This document shows, one piece after another, positions 23,784 to 37,000 of a stretch of DNA of 64,000 nucleotides. Source of the stretch: Valencia hispanica (Eukaryota > Chordata > Actinopteri > Cyprinodontiformes > Valenciidae); NCBI GenBank assembly GCA_963556495.2, contig OY747712.1, forward strand, positions 31,640,235 through 31,704,234. Reading direction: 5' to 3'. A program made the position numbers and the translations under genes. Position 1 is the first letter of the stretch. Each line of letters opens with the position of its first letter. The notes beneath the pieces were generated by a model. That model made no database searches and was not told the DNA's origin. It saw only the letters and a program-made list of their open reading frames with translations.

Positions 23784-24049
23784 GCCAGAACATCATTGGG
23801 CTGATCACACAAAGTGGAGACATTACTCTCATTCGAAGCTTGCTCCTTTGACTCCTCATGTAGCCTAAAATGCATTTTAAAAGGATTTACATGATTTGAA
23901 CAATTAAGATTGGTCCATTCTCGAGTGTGTTTCTGAACGTCCTCTGCTCCTACAAGAGCACCAGACCTCTTAGACACCTAAACAATTATTTTTCTGATGT
24001 GTTTGTTTTGCCCCATCTTCTGGGTATTTTATAGTTAATTAGTAAGTCT

Positions 24050-25785
24050 ATTGGATAGACTTACACAAAGTAGCAAGTAATTGTGAAATGTAAAACAAAT
24101 TATACATGGTTTTACGAATAAAAGTCAGAAAGTGTGTCATTAGAAGCTACCCTGAGTAAATACTTAGTAGAACCATCTTTTGTGGCAATTACAGCTGCAA
24201 GTCTTTAAGGGCGCATCTCTTTACAGATTTTTTTTTACCCATTATTCTTTGCAAAAACGTTCAAGCTGAGTCTGAATGGATAGAGAGCATCATTGAACAT
24301 CAATTTTCCAGGTTTGCTACAGATTCTCAAACAAATTAAGGCTAGTCTTTCACTGCATTGCAGCTCTGGCTTTATGTTTTGGTTTGTTGCGCTACTCCAA
24401 TTTGACATGTTTTGTAGCCTCTAACAGGTTTTCATCCAGCATTTACCTGTAAGTGGCTTTGTCCATCTTTCCATCAACTCTAATCTGCTTTCCTTTTCCT
24501 ACTGCAAAAAAGCATCTCCACGGCATGATGCTGCCACCACTATGTTTTACCATAGTTATAGCGTGATCATGGAGATATGTTGTGTTACTCCAATACCACA
24601 CATAGCATTTCGCATTTGACTGTCATGCTTGATTTTGGAGGAGTAGTATATTAACAGACTTAGGGAAAGAAGAAAGGATCTGACAAGGAATTTAAGAAAC
24701 TAACAGGGTAACAACTACAGGGTAGGTGATAAGCTACATGGGAACAAGGTGAGTCTAATCAACATTTTTAGGGGACATGAACGCAGGAGTTAAAGGAAAA
24801 TCACTAACAAAAACAGAAAAGCACAGGGTTCAAAACAGAAAGGGATCAAAGGCAAAGACACAAAGCAGCAGAACAAAGGTAGGAGCAATAATCTCAAAAC
24901 AAAAGAGTGAGCCTGTATGGAAACCTGGAAGTGACAAAACGAACAAATAACCACCGCCCAGGATGGTCAAATTATGAAACCAAAGGGACTAAAGAAATCA
25001 CAAAGATCCACATATTATGGCTGTTTTTTTGTTACTTTTTATTAAATGACAGGTTTCTAGAGTGCATGAATCTGTGTTGCTCCTCCTAAATTACCATATA
25101 ACAGTTGACCGTCTCTTGTTAAGGCTCACTGTCCAGCCTGTTAGTTTCAGGGGTCTGTAACTCCAGTCCTCGAGTGCCGCTCTCCTGCAGCTTTTGGATG
25201 CATCCCTGCTCCAACACACCATAATCTAATGAATATTGAATGACCAGGGCTTTGTAAGACTTGGTGAAGTACCTATGAGGTAATTCAGCCTTTTGATTCA
25301 GGTGTATTGGAACAGGGATGCCTACAAAAGTTGCCGAACAGTGGCACTCGAGGACCCGAGTTGCTGACCCCCCGGTTTAAGTCGACAGCTGGGTTTTACT
25401 TCAAAGCTTCACAATTTCATCTCTGACCTGTCTGCTGTGTTCCTTGGTCTTTGTGATGCTGTTTGCTCCCTGATGTTCCACTGTGGCCTTCACAGAACAG
25501 CTTTATTTATCCTGGGACTAAATGACAAACTGATAAACCCTATTTACTCAATAAGATATTTCTGGAGGTAGTTGGTTGCAGGGGGTTTCATTTAGTGGTG
25601 TTACAGTAAGTAAAGAATCTGAATGCATATGCACAGCACAGGTTGTGGATTGGATTTCTAAAACATTTTGACAAACGTATTATTTCACAGTTATGCAGTA
25701 CTTTGTGTTGGGCGACTGCAGAAAATCTCTTATAAAACATTGAAGTTTGTGAGAAAATGTGAACAATATGAAAAGTTTTGCATGG
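24050..25785 (-). mobile_element. Tc1-like relic split by a 750-bp insertion
   Basis: Left part 24090-24630 (gcatttacctgtaagtggctttgtccatctttccatc; catctccacggcatgatgctgccaccac). Right part 25390-25785 (catctctgacctgtctgctgtgttccttgg plus terminal repeat). The intervening 24.63-25.39 kb includes the inverted-repeat element at 25152-25374. Confidence 0.62.
25152..25374. mobile_element. Short inverted-repeat element (MITE)
   Basis: About 223 bp with inverted ends gtctgtaactccagtcctcgagtgcc and, reverse-complemented, gtcagcaactcgggtcctcgagtgcc. Carries the common fish motif ttttgattcaggtgtattgg. Superfamily not certain (hAT-like). Confidence 0.6.
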
Positions 25786-27989
25786 AGCATTATAATAAAA
25801 TTTGACTTGAGATTAAATGCAAAATCTTCAGACCAAGGTAAATTGCATGGCAGTCCACACAAATGGGAGCAACTGGGTGGAGGATAATATAGGCTGGGAT
25901 GGAAACAAGTGTATAATCCTTTCTGCAACTTTGGCAAGGAATTAATTGCAGTCTGAGAATGCAGCGTTTTAACACTTAAATCTAATACCAGAAAAGGCTC
26001 AGTCAGAAACTTCACGTTTATGGATGCAGTTTCATTTTTGTTTAATTTATCTTTTTATGTTTTTTTGATAGTTTTTTATTAGCTTTAATTTAACCTTCAG
26101 CCTTAAAAAGATGGATCAATACAGGGCTGAATATCCTTCTGTGGTCAAGATCATTCATTCCAAACTCAAGCTAATTAATTTTAATTTTAAATATTAATTT
26201 TAATTATACTGAAAACTAAAGTTCTATTTAATGTTGGCCAAGTTGTACAGCAGATACCCTTTTCATAAACTGCAGTGGAAACATCAGGAATGTTAGATCA
26301 CTCATGGTAGAGCAGAATTGATGGGTTTGAATTTTTATTTTTATTTTTCTTCAATATATTATATACACTTTCTTGTTGCATGCCACAGACCCAATCAACA
26401 GCAAATAAAGTTATTCTCATCCACAGGAGACAGCACTTTGCAAAGCCAGCTCATGGTTGTGTGATCCACAGTACCAATGTTACCTACACTCATCATGGGC
26501 ATGACTCATTAATTCTGGGCTTCAAATGATTCACTGGAGCCAGGTTTTTTTCAGGGTGGATCGATTATGCAACACTCAACTGCAGTGAATTTGAAAAAAG
26601 GAAAAAATTATTGCACTTTTTCTAAAATCACCACAAGTGATCAGAATAATACTTAGAGGTGCATAACACCCCACAAATATTTATTTTTATGTCTCCTAGC
26701 TAGTTTCACCATGACCCTTCACTAATTGTAGTCATCGTCAAGCTTTTGATATGATTCTGGCCAGATATTTGACTACTATTCTTGGTTGAATTTGTATAAT
26801 TATGATGGATTAGTTGATTTCCTGCTACAAACCGGGCCTTAAATCTGGAAAATGCATGTCAGCTTGCTTCACTTGTTCTAAAAAAAGCTTTGATGTGTTG
26901 TTAGGATTATTGTTCTGTTGGAATTCCCAACTCAAGATTGAAACATTTAGCTGTTGTTTTGAAGTGAAGTGGAAGAAATATGAAGTATTTCTCTTTTATT
27001 GTATTGTTGCTGGAAGTAGGAAGTTATTCTCTGGCATGAAGTAGACCCAAAGGTTTGAAAACAGGAAAAATGGTTGTCGGAAAGTGTTATATTTGCATCT
27101 AGAACAATAGTAGTTTATTCTGTAAGGTCTACATCACTCTTATTTTGGTGATTCAGTTGGTGATGTCATTTCCTCATCAGCACGTTTTCCTCAGCAGTTC
27201 AAACAGTTTGTAACCATGGCTCTCCCATGCTGTTGTAGAGTCAATTTAGCTCATTCATCCTGCTGTGTGTCAATTTCATGCTAAAAAATGATTAAACAAC
27301 TAGCCAGTCTGGCACTCCAAACAAATGTCTAAAAAGGAATTGCAATATTAGAGATATTACAGATACTTTCTGGCCCAAGCCGAATGCTTAAAACCCCTAG
27401 TTCCAAACCAGATTGCTAATATTAAATTAGCTGCCTATCCGGTACTAGATGGCCCTTACAGTCCTTGACCGTTTTTAAAAGGTCTTTGCAGTGGGAGATG
27501 TGGAATCAAAGACAATGACTTTACCATTTGGCTGAGGGGAAGGTGGTGAAAGCAGGATGAACTGTGTGAATGAAACAAAACATAATTTTTTTAATACTCG
27601 AAGAATAAGCGTTCTATCGGAATAATGATGGCAAAAACACAACAAAGCTGGTTAGTGAATAAATAAGTTGAGTAACACTAAGGTTCTACAATTTCTGCCA
27701 AGAAACACGGTTAAACATGAATTCTAGGTTATTCCAGAAGCTCCTAGCTGGTTATAAAAAGCATGTGGTATCTCTGCAATTTAATTGACATTTCTCAAAA
27801 CTTGTATATATGAACTTCTGAATAGCTTTGCAGCTCCGGCACAACTTTATCAAACTTTGTCTAAAAGTATTAAAATGTTCCATTTTACTGTGTACATTTT
27901 ATTCTTACGTAAAGGAGGGTAAAATTGATATAATCTGAACTGGACTGAACTGCAGCTCTGCCTAAACCCTTCTTCTCCTCTTCCTCCAG
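25786..27989. other. cbarp: cbarp intron 1 distal part, nothing recognised
   Basis: AT-rich sequence with only short ORFs and no recognisable transposon. Its end is the polypyrimidine tract cttcttctcctcttcctccag before the first coding exon. Confidence 0.5.
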
Positions 27990-28061
27990 GGCTCACTCAC
28001 TCTGACCTGGACCATGAGCAATGATCTGCCTGTTCTGACAAGTCTGACAGAGAACTCCACT
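27990..28061 (+). CDS. cbarp: cbarp first coding exon (ATG at 28014)
   Basis: Acceptor CTCCAG/GG at 27989/27990, then 24 nt of 5' UTR and ACC ATG (28014). Encodes MSNDLPVLTSLTENST and ends in phase 0 at donor ACT/GTGAGT. Coding part 28014-28061. Confidence 0.85.
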
Positions 28062-31000
28062 GTGAGTATACTGCTTCGGCAACACATGCTGTTCACACCA
28101 TCATGATCCAGCACAGATAGTGCTGCTTCTGACCCACATTTTGCTGTCTGAAATTACCCTGGGCTGAAATCAGTTGGATCCATAATTGGTGATGCTCTAC
28201 GTTGGAGTCATGATGATATAAAGCGGAAAACAAGATAAAAAACAGTGTATGAGAAGACACACAGCCATTCTTTCTCACTGTCTGAATTAAATCAAACTAA
28301 AATGGAACTGTTTTAAGTCAGTTAGGATTACCAAAAACATTTCTAGGTGCTGAGCCAGAATGATGACAGGATTTCTTCAAGCTCAGAATTCACAGACTCT
28401 AAAAGGGGACATATCATGAAAATGCAACTTTTCTAGCCTTTAATTGCCTTGTGTAGTGAATTTAGAGTGTCTAGTGTCCAAAAGCATAAATTTGTCACGC
28501 CATGTGTTGTGGAGATATTTTTGTAAAATGTTTTGGGTTATATTTTTTAAGCCGTTCAGTTTTCTCTATTATCTATTACGTGTTTTGAACTATTACGTCA
28601 CAGTACATGCACTGGAACTGCCAAACTTGGTCATGGATTTCCGCCTAAATGCTGAGCGAATCCGCCATCTTTATTTCTAGCTGTGAGTTTGTAGTCCAAG
28701 TTTAGGTATGCTGAAAGTCTTCATCGTCTTCATTTTCCTCTCGCTCAGGGTCGGACTCTGGCTCGAACTCTTCCGACATAAAAAAAAATTAGACGAATAA
28801 AAAGGTTCTGCTGTGCTAGGCTGCCGGTTCTCTATCAAACTACAAAAATGGCTAAATGGGGTGGGGTGGAAGGTTCAGTGACTTGGAGGGGGGCGTGGTA
28901 TGCAGCAGGTCCTACACATTTAAAAGAAACCGCACCAAAACGAGTCATTCTGCAAAACCTCTGAACAGGGGTAGAAGAGGAGCCTATAGAACTACTATAA
29001 TAAAAAATTTCGACCTAATAATTGCAGTTCCACTACAGGTCCTTCTCAAAAAATTAGCATATTGTGATAAAGTTCATTATTTTCCATAATGTATTGATAA
29101 AAATTAAACTTTCATATATTTTAGATTCATTGCACACCAACTGAAATATTTCAGGTCTTCTATTGTTTTAAAACTGATGATTTTGGCATACAGCTCATGA
29201 AAACCCAAAATTACTATCTTAAAAAATTAGCATATCATGAAAAGGTTCTCTAAACGAGCTATTAACCTAATCATCTGAATCAACTAATTAACTCTAAACA
29301 CCTGAAAAAGATTTCTGAGGCTTTCAAAAACTCCCAGCCTGGTTCATTACTCAAAACCGCAATCATGGGTAAGACTGCCGACCTGACTGCTGCCCAGAAG
29401 GCCATCATTGACACCCTCAAGCAAGAGGGTAAGACACAGAAAGACATTTCTGAACAAATAGGCTGTTCCCAGAGTGCTGTATCAAGGCACCTCAGTGGGA
29501 AGTCTGTGGGAAGGAAAAAGTGTGGCAGAAAACGCTGAGAAGAGGTGACCGGACCCTGAGGAAGATTGTGGAGAAGGACCGATTCCAGACCTTAGGGGAC
29601 CTGCGGAAGCAGTGGACTGAGTCTGGAGTAGAAACATCCAGAGCCACCATGCACAGGCGTGTGCAGGAAGTGGGCTACAAGCCACTTTTGAACCAGAAAC
29701 AGCGGCAGAAGCGCCTGACCTGGGCTACAGAGAAGCAGCACTGGACTGTTGCTCAGTGGTCCAAAGTACTTGCATGTCATTCGGAAATCAAGGTGCCAAA
29801 GTCTGGAGGAAGACTGGGGAGAAGGAAAGGCCAAAATGCCTGAAGTCCAGTGTCAAGTACCCACAGTCAGTGATGGTCTGGGGTGCCATGTCAGCTGCTG
29901 GTGTTGGTCCACTGTGTTTTATCAAGGGCAGGGTCAATGCAGTTAGCTATCAGGAGATTTTGGAGCACTTCATGCTTCCATCTGCTGAAAAGCTTTATAG
30001 AGATGAAGATTTCATTTTTCAGCACGACCTGGCACCTGCTCACAGTGCCAAAACCACTGGTAAATGGTTTACCGACCATGGTATTACTGTGCTCAATTGG
30101 CCTGCCAACTCTCCTGACCTGAACCCCATAGAGAATCTGTGGAATATTGTGAAGAGGAAGTTGAGAGACGCAAGACCCAACACTCTGGATGAGCTTAAGG
30201 CCGCTATCAAAGCATCCTGGGCCTCCATAACACCTCAGCAGTGCCACAGGCTGATTGCCTCCACGCCACGGCGCATTGAAGCAGTCATTTCTGCTAAAGG
30301 ATTCCCAACCAAGTATTGAGTGCATAACTGAACATAATTATTTGAAGGTTGACTTTTTTTGTATTAAAAACACTTTTCTTTTATTGGTCGGATGACATAT
30401 GCTAATTTTTTGAGATAGGAATTTTGGGTTTTCATGAGCTGTATGCCAAAATCATCAGTTTTAAAACAATAAAAGACCTGAAATATTTCAGTTGGTGTGC
30501 AATGAATCTAAAATATATGAAAGTTAAATTTTTATCATTACATTATGGAAAAGAATGAACTTTATCACAATATGCTAATTTTTTGAGAAGGACCTGTATA
30601 TATAGACCACAACTAAAATATTTAGATGTAAAAAGGAAGAATTTAAAGCATGAAATGTCCACTTTGAGTGACTGTCTTTAAGCAATCTGAAAAACCGAGA
30701 TGACGTTAATGTCCCAGAGATGAGCATGTTTAGAAAATGTGTGTGTTAACCAAAGAACAAAAGAAGAAGACTTGAACATGTTGGCTGAAGCTTGAGATCG
30801 TATTATTATCCACAATGAGACAAGTTCTGTACATACATGGCCTAAAGGACCACTCAGTGAGGAAGAAGCCATTACTCTCTCTAAATGAAACATAAAAAGC
30901 CAGATTAAAATGTGCATATACACACAGGGACAAACAGCTTCATTTTTGGAGACATGTCGTCTGGTTTGTTGAATGTACAACTGTTTGGCCATAATGGCCA

Positions 31001-34000
31001 ACGTTATGGTTGGAGGGAAAAGGGGGAAGCTTGCAAGCCTGAGAACATCATCCCAACTTTGATACTATGTGAGTGTTTTGCTGAATTACTGATCGGCACA
31101 TTTCACAAAATAGATGGCATTGTGTTTTTTTTTGGAAAGCTTATAGTTCTGGTTTCAGCTGTCATTGGAGTTTAAATTCATGGTCAGAGAGAAAAGGAGT
31201 TTGAAATGCAGCTACTCATGGCACCATTATCCTGAAGTCATTTTGCACCCCAGGAGGAACATCTGGGCTCTTCTTTCCCCTTCAGAGCCTCTGTGGATGA
31301 CACCATTCTTACATCTTCATACATTTGCGACTGAATAATTTTCTGTTCATGCTGGCAAAAAAAGTCAAATTATTCTCCACTCTCTCCTGAAACTGACATT
31401 CGGAGAGGAGCTAGGAAAGTCTTCAGTGGGGATTGCTCATCTGCGTCGGCATCCTCCTCCTCTTCCTCCTCCGATTTCCATTTTTAGCCGGCAAAGGCCT
31501 CATTTCCCTCTCATTGAAAAGAGTTGGGAAATTGAATTAAGGGTCTTGCTGATGTTTCAATTAGCATCCCAAGCCCCGCTCAGCCGAGACTGAGTGTATT
31601 AATCAAAAGAGAGCAGTTGGTTGTCTACGAGTGTGTGAGCGACCAGACAGCGTGTATCTAGGCGAGTGTTTGCAGCAAGGAGGGAAGGACTTAAGAGTCT
31701 TCCAGTGTTAATTCTACTCATTAAATATTATGATGCTTACAGCTGACAGAGTAACACCACAAACAGAGTCCTCACTTATGTGTAGCTCTTTAGAACACAG
31801 ACTATCATTTATGGCCCCAGCAAAGTGAATTCTGCCATCATGTTCCCCGCCACATAACACAACAGTGGAGAAATGTGTGCTTATGCCTGGCTTTGCTATT
31901 AAATGAATGAGTTATGAGCTTTAGAGATGACAGGCAAGTGCAAGGAGAGGAAATTAAATTAATGCACCACAACCCAAGCAAAATCACAACAAAGAAGATC
32001 AAAGTTTTAACGACTATGCTGATGTTAAGAGGGTTATTTATTGATAAAAAATCAGATTTTAATTTAAATCAATGAGCTTCAATGTTCTGTTCTACTTCAT
32101 CTTCATCTTTCTTATAATGCACATATAAATATATCAGTGTGGATGTTGTTGGTTAGGAGTCTTTTACAGAACATTTAATTTCAGTGCACAGAACAGGAAA
32201 GTGTCCAGAAAAGGAAAAAGGAAACCAGGGATCTGTCCCAACCCACGCGCAGCTGGTAACAGGATTACAGTGTGTAATTTGGTAAAATTTCTGCCTTGAT
32301 GAAAACAAATGTATCTCACTCACCCTCTCGTGGGAGGCCAGTGACTCCAGCGTTCTGTGCAGCTAACATTTAAACAGGATTTAATTATGTCCTTGTGACT
32401 TTATAGCACTAATTTGCTGATAATGTTTTCTAATTTTTTTCATAATAAGAAGTACACTCATGAGTGAAAGTAAAAGTAATCACACCCTTTGACCATTTTA
32501 GCATTTTGTCACGTAAAAAATACAAACTTCTGTGTACAGTATTTTCATGTGTTTTTTGTTTGTTTTAGACCCGAGGGGTCAAACTCATTTTTGTTTTGGG
32601 CCACATCAAGATCATGAACATCCTAAATAAGGACGGTTATGTCCAGGATGGTCGAATCTACTAATCAAACTACCATTAACAAACTGTTAAATATATAAAT
32701 AAATAGCTTTCTCTTTATTTGATAAGTACTTCTTTAAGTTAAGTAATACATTATATGATAAAAATTACAGACCTCGCTAATCTTTTTCAGTATGGGAAAA
32801 CTTGCAAAATCGGTGGCTTCTGAAACTTTTTTGCCCCACTATATATATTTTAATTGCTCAGCAACAGGATGTGCCCGTGTCGGCCGGCCAGGTGGAGAAC
32901 TACGTCCTGCTGCTGGTGCTGCTGAGTGCCTTTGCCGGTGGGACGCTGGTCCTGCTCTCCCTGCTGCTGCTCTTCTGTCACCGCTGCTGCTTGGGTGGAC
33001 GACGCTACTCCAGGTAAGACCTGTAGGACCGGTCCGGGTTTGCCTGAGGGATAACAGGGGGTCGTTGTGATTACAACTTGAGTGGGATGTGGGGGAGTGG
33101 AAATCCACAACATGACAATGCACTTCTGCGTCTGTATAAAAACACAGAGTAAAAGTAATTTCCTCCTTTCAGAGCGAGCGATGACCCTGAGAAGACAAAC
33201 ACGACATATGCTGAGGATTCTCAGCCCACACAAGGTCAGAGCTGTGCGGTTTGATTTTCAGTTTCACACAGTGTCGTCATGGACTGTTTTGTTCCTTTTC
33301 ATTTTTTCGTCCTTGTTGCTCAGAGATCACAATACGTCTGGATGAATCAGATGCTCTCTCAGCATCGAGCTGTCACGATGGAGAATCGGACCGATTTGTT
33401 TCCACTGGCTCCACTGGCCGCAGAGTGTCCTTCAATGAATCTGCACTGTATGAACAGGACAAAAACACTCAGGAAAAAGGACGCAGGTAACGGCCATCTG
33501 AGAAAAAGGGGATTTGGATATTCTTCCTACTTTGATGGGACAGAAATCAGACGTTTATCCCTCAACCCCAGGTACACTCTCACTGAAGGAGACTTCCATC
33601 ACCTGAAAAAGGCCCGGCTGACCCACCTCCACCTGCCGCCAGCTCCATGTGACCTGAAGATACTCACCATCATGGAGTGTGACTCCACAGAGAGCAGCAC
33701 CATCAACATCAGTGAGACTGCAGCTCCCAAACTGCCACTCAGCATCTACCAGGTAGCTGAACAACATTAGATTGGTATAAGAAATCTGTCACAGTTCAGC
33801 TTCTGAAGCCCTTTTGAATTGTATTTTTCCAGCCCGCTGAGAGACGAGTACCTGACTGGATGGGACAGAGCCTGAGTGGGGGGCTGCCTGGAGATCCACA
33901 TCACTCCACTGTCCTAGACCAGGCAGACAGACAGTCCTCATCAGTCATGAAATCCCAACGGTCCCAGACAGTGAGTCTTTTGTCCACTTTAACTTAAAGG

Positions 34001-37000
34001 GGAGCTCCTTTCTGTTTAAAACCTGTAGAGTAGAGTAGAATAGAATACCATACATTAGAAGAATCCTATATTTCCCACAAAGGGGAAATTCAGCTATAAC
34101 AGCAGCAAAGTAACTGGTGATAAAAGCATTTAGATTCACACATGAAAAGTATAAAAACAGAATTAAGAACAATATATGTATATTAAAGACAAATTTTCAA
34201 AACTAAAGTGCTGTGCAGTTATTAAAAATAAAGTGACATGCTCAGATTTGAATGTGCAACTGAGTAGGATTATAACAAAAAAATATTTACAGAATGTGCA
34301 TGTATAGTTGTGCATTAAAAAGTAAATGCATAGTTTACAAGAAGTTAACAGAGTATAGAAAAACAGATTTGCAAATAACACGAGCAGAAATTTTAATTAA
34401 GTGAGATAAACAGTGAAAATTACAGCAGAGATGTAAACATTATTAAGTTTGCTGGGAGCAGTTCTGGTTGTAGAGTCTAACAGCTGCAGGAAAGAAGGAC
34501 CTGCAAAAACGCTCCTTCATGCACCTAGGAGATCTGCAGCTCAGCAACACCTTCATGCATGGGGTGGGAGGCTCTATCCATCAGAGATGTTATTTTGGCC
34601 AGAGTCCTTCTGTCTCCCATCACCTGCACTGGATCCAGGGGGCATCCTAGAACAGAGGTGGCCTTCCTGATGAGCTCATCCAATCTCTTCCTCCCAGCTG
34701 TAGATAAACTGCTGCTCCAACATACTATGTCATAAAAGATGGCAGATGCCACCACAAAATCATTGAGATGATGTGAAGTGACTTAAAATTGGGGAAAGAT
34801 GGGGAAAAAGAAAAACACCTCACAGTTGAAAGTGAGAAGTAGGCTGATTTCAGAGACTAGTAGATGGTTGTAAGAACCATCTCACTGAAGTTTTTTTTAG
34901 TCAAAGGAGGTAAAACTACCATTAGGAGGTGGGGTCTACTTCCCTTCTTCTTAGTTAGAAGGGAAGTAGGGAAGGGAAGCTCATACCCTTTTTTAAATGA
35001 GTAAAATAAGGTTTATTTTGTTATTTAAAAGCAGGGCATCTTAACTATTCCAGAAATACGTTTTAGAATTTTAGGAATCCAGGTGTAAAAAAACACAACA
35101 CAGAATGTAGACAAACCAATTTCTGCAGTTTTTCCAACTTGCGTCAAGCACACTTGACATTTAATAAACATGTATTTAGAAGTACACTCAGGCTCTGAAT
35201 CTTTTTGCTAAATATACAAACAATAACCTAGCAAATACCACCCAGGTGAAGCGCACTGTTTTTGCGTAAATAAAATAGTTTTAAAGTGGAAGAAAAAGGA
35301 AGAAGAATCAAACGGGTATATCCGCACACAGACACAGATGAGCAAAGGACAGATTATGCTGCATAGACCAGTGGATCCAAACTGGCGGCTTCAAACTTAC
35401 TAAACAACAGTAAAATAGACTCAATCCTGATGGTGGGAAAAGGAAACAAGCTATACCAATGAGTCAGTCACATATGATAACAAAGGCAACACAATATGTT
35501 GTTTATTTTCTATTTTTAAATAGTTTTTTAATCTAATGTAACATTTACACATTCAAAAATACAATATCCATTTTGGTTATTTAGTTTGATATCTAAGAAC
35601 CCCACAGCGGACTCATGACCTCTGAGCGAGGTGCGAACCCCAATTTTGGGAACCACTGCTATAGACAATTTCACCATCTCCCTCTTCTGTGGTGGATCCT
35701 TAACAGGGTGTATTTTTTCACATTCTAATATCCCATTTCCCACAACCATTGTGTATCACTTAATTTGTCTTGTCAGGTATATTGAACAGGGTATATAAAA
35801 TATCAAGCCTCTCATGATTCATTTTAATTGAATCATACAATCAGTTTTAATTATATCATACATATTTCTTTGCGTTTTGCACTACACCCCATTTCCATCG
35901 ATTATGGTTCCACTTTGCATTTGGGTCATTCTTCTCTTATGAAAGACAGATTATGACCTCATTAAACTATAAGAGAATACAAGAAAATGTTTTTGTTACA
36001 TAATGAAACAAAGCTGTACTGTACAAAACCAAATACTTTTGTTTTTCAATCTCGCTTGATTTCTTTTGCCTTTTGTTTGCATGACATCTCAAATGACAAA
36101 GAAGACAAATGCCATTTATCTCAAGCCAGTGTGTGACTTTTGTTTTCAAACTCAAAACTACGTTGGTCTGTATTAAATTTGGTTTATTTCTACAAATAGA
36201 TCCACTGGTTTCCAACGTAAACAGTGTAAATGAGTCGCCCGCTGCAGGCTTAGAGCTGCTGCTGCACAGCAACATCAGTCATCACTGCAACTGAGTGACA
36301 GCATGACAAAATGCTGTCGCCCGAGGGCTCAGCCTCTCATTGTCACTATCCATCTCAGCAACATCTCCTTCCTTAATGTGTCTCCACCTCCCCTCCATCC
36401 TCCTCTGCCTTCATCTCTTCTGTCAGATGGAGGCCATCGGAGACAAGGGCGAGGCCGAGAGCGAGCGGGGGCCGAAGAGAGAGTCCACGCAGGGCCCGGG
36501 TCCGACTTCTGTTCTGCACTTCTTCTCCAAACTGCGGCGACACGCCAGTCTGGAGGGGGCCGGGCCTTACTTTAGAAGGTGGAAGTTCGACACCAGTCAT
36601 CGGGCCGTCAGTCTGGACGCCAAAGGTTGGGGCAGGCTTATGGAAAAATTTTCAGTTCTCAAAAAACAGATCAACTGATTTAAAAGGAAAGATGAGATGA
36701 AGATCTAAAAGCGCCACAAAATAAATGATTAAATAATTCTTTATGCATATCACAATTAAAATAAATAAATCAGCTAAATATTATTATATTGATAATCAAA
36801 TACATAAGCCCATAAATATATGTGTAATTCATTAATTAAAATAATTATTAAATGTTAAAAGCTTATGTAGTTGTAAGAGCATTATTTGATTTGGTTCCTG
36901 TGCTGCACTACACCATGAAATTATTTGTTACCGCAGCTCATGAGACGCGCTCAGACATCTGTCTGGTTAACCTATACTGCAAGTTAAAGCATTAGCAAGC

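Larger units (their letters stand above)
28399..30665. mobile_element. Inverted-repeat element hosting a nested Tc1 copy
   Basis: Left end aaaaggggacatatcatgaaaatgc (28401-) and right end, reverse-complemented, aaagtggacatttcatgc (-30665) form an inverted pair around about 700 bp of element plus the 1561-bp Tc1 insertion. Target duplication not clear; superfamily not assigned. Confidence 0.55.
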
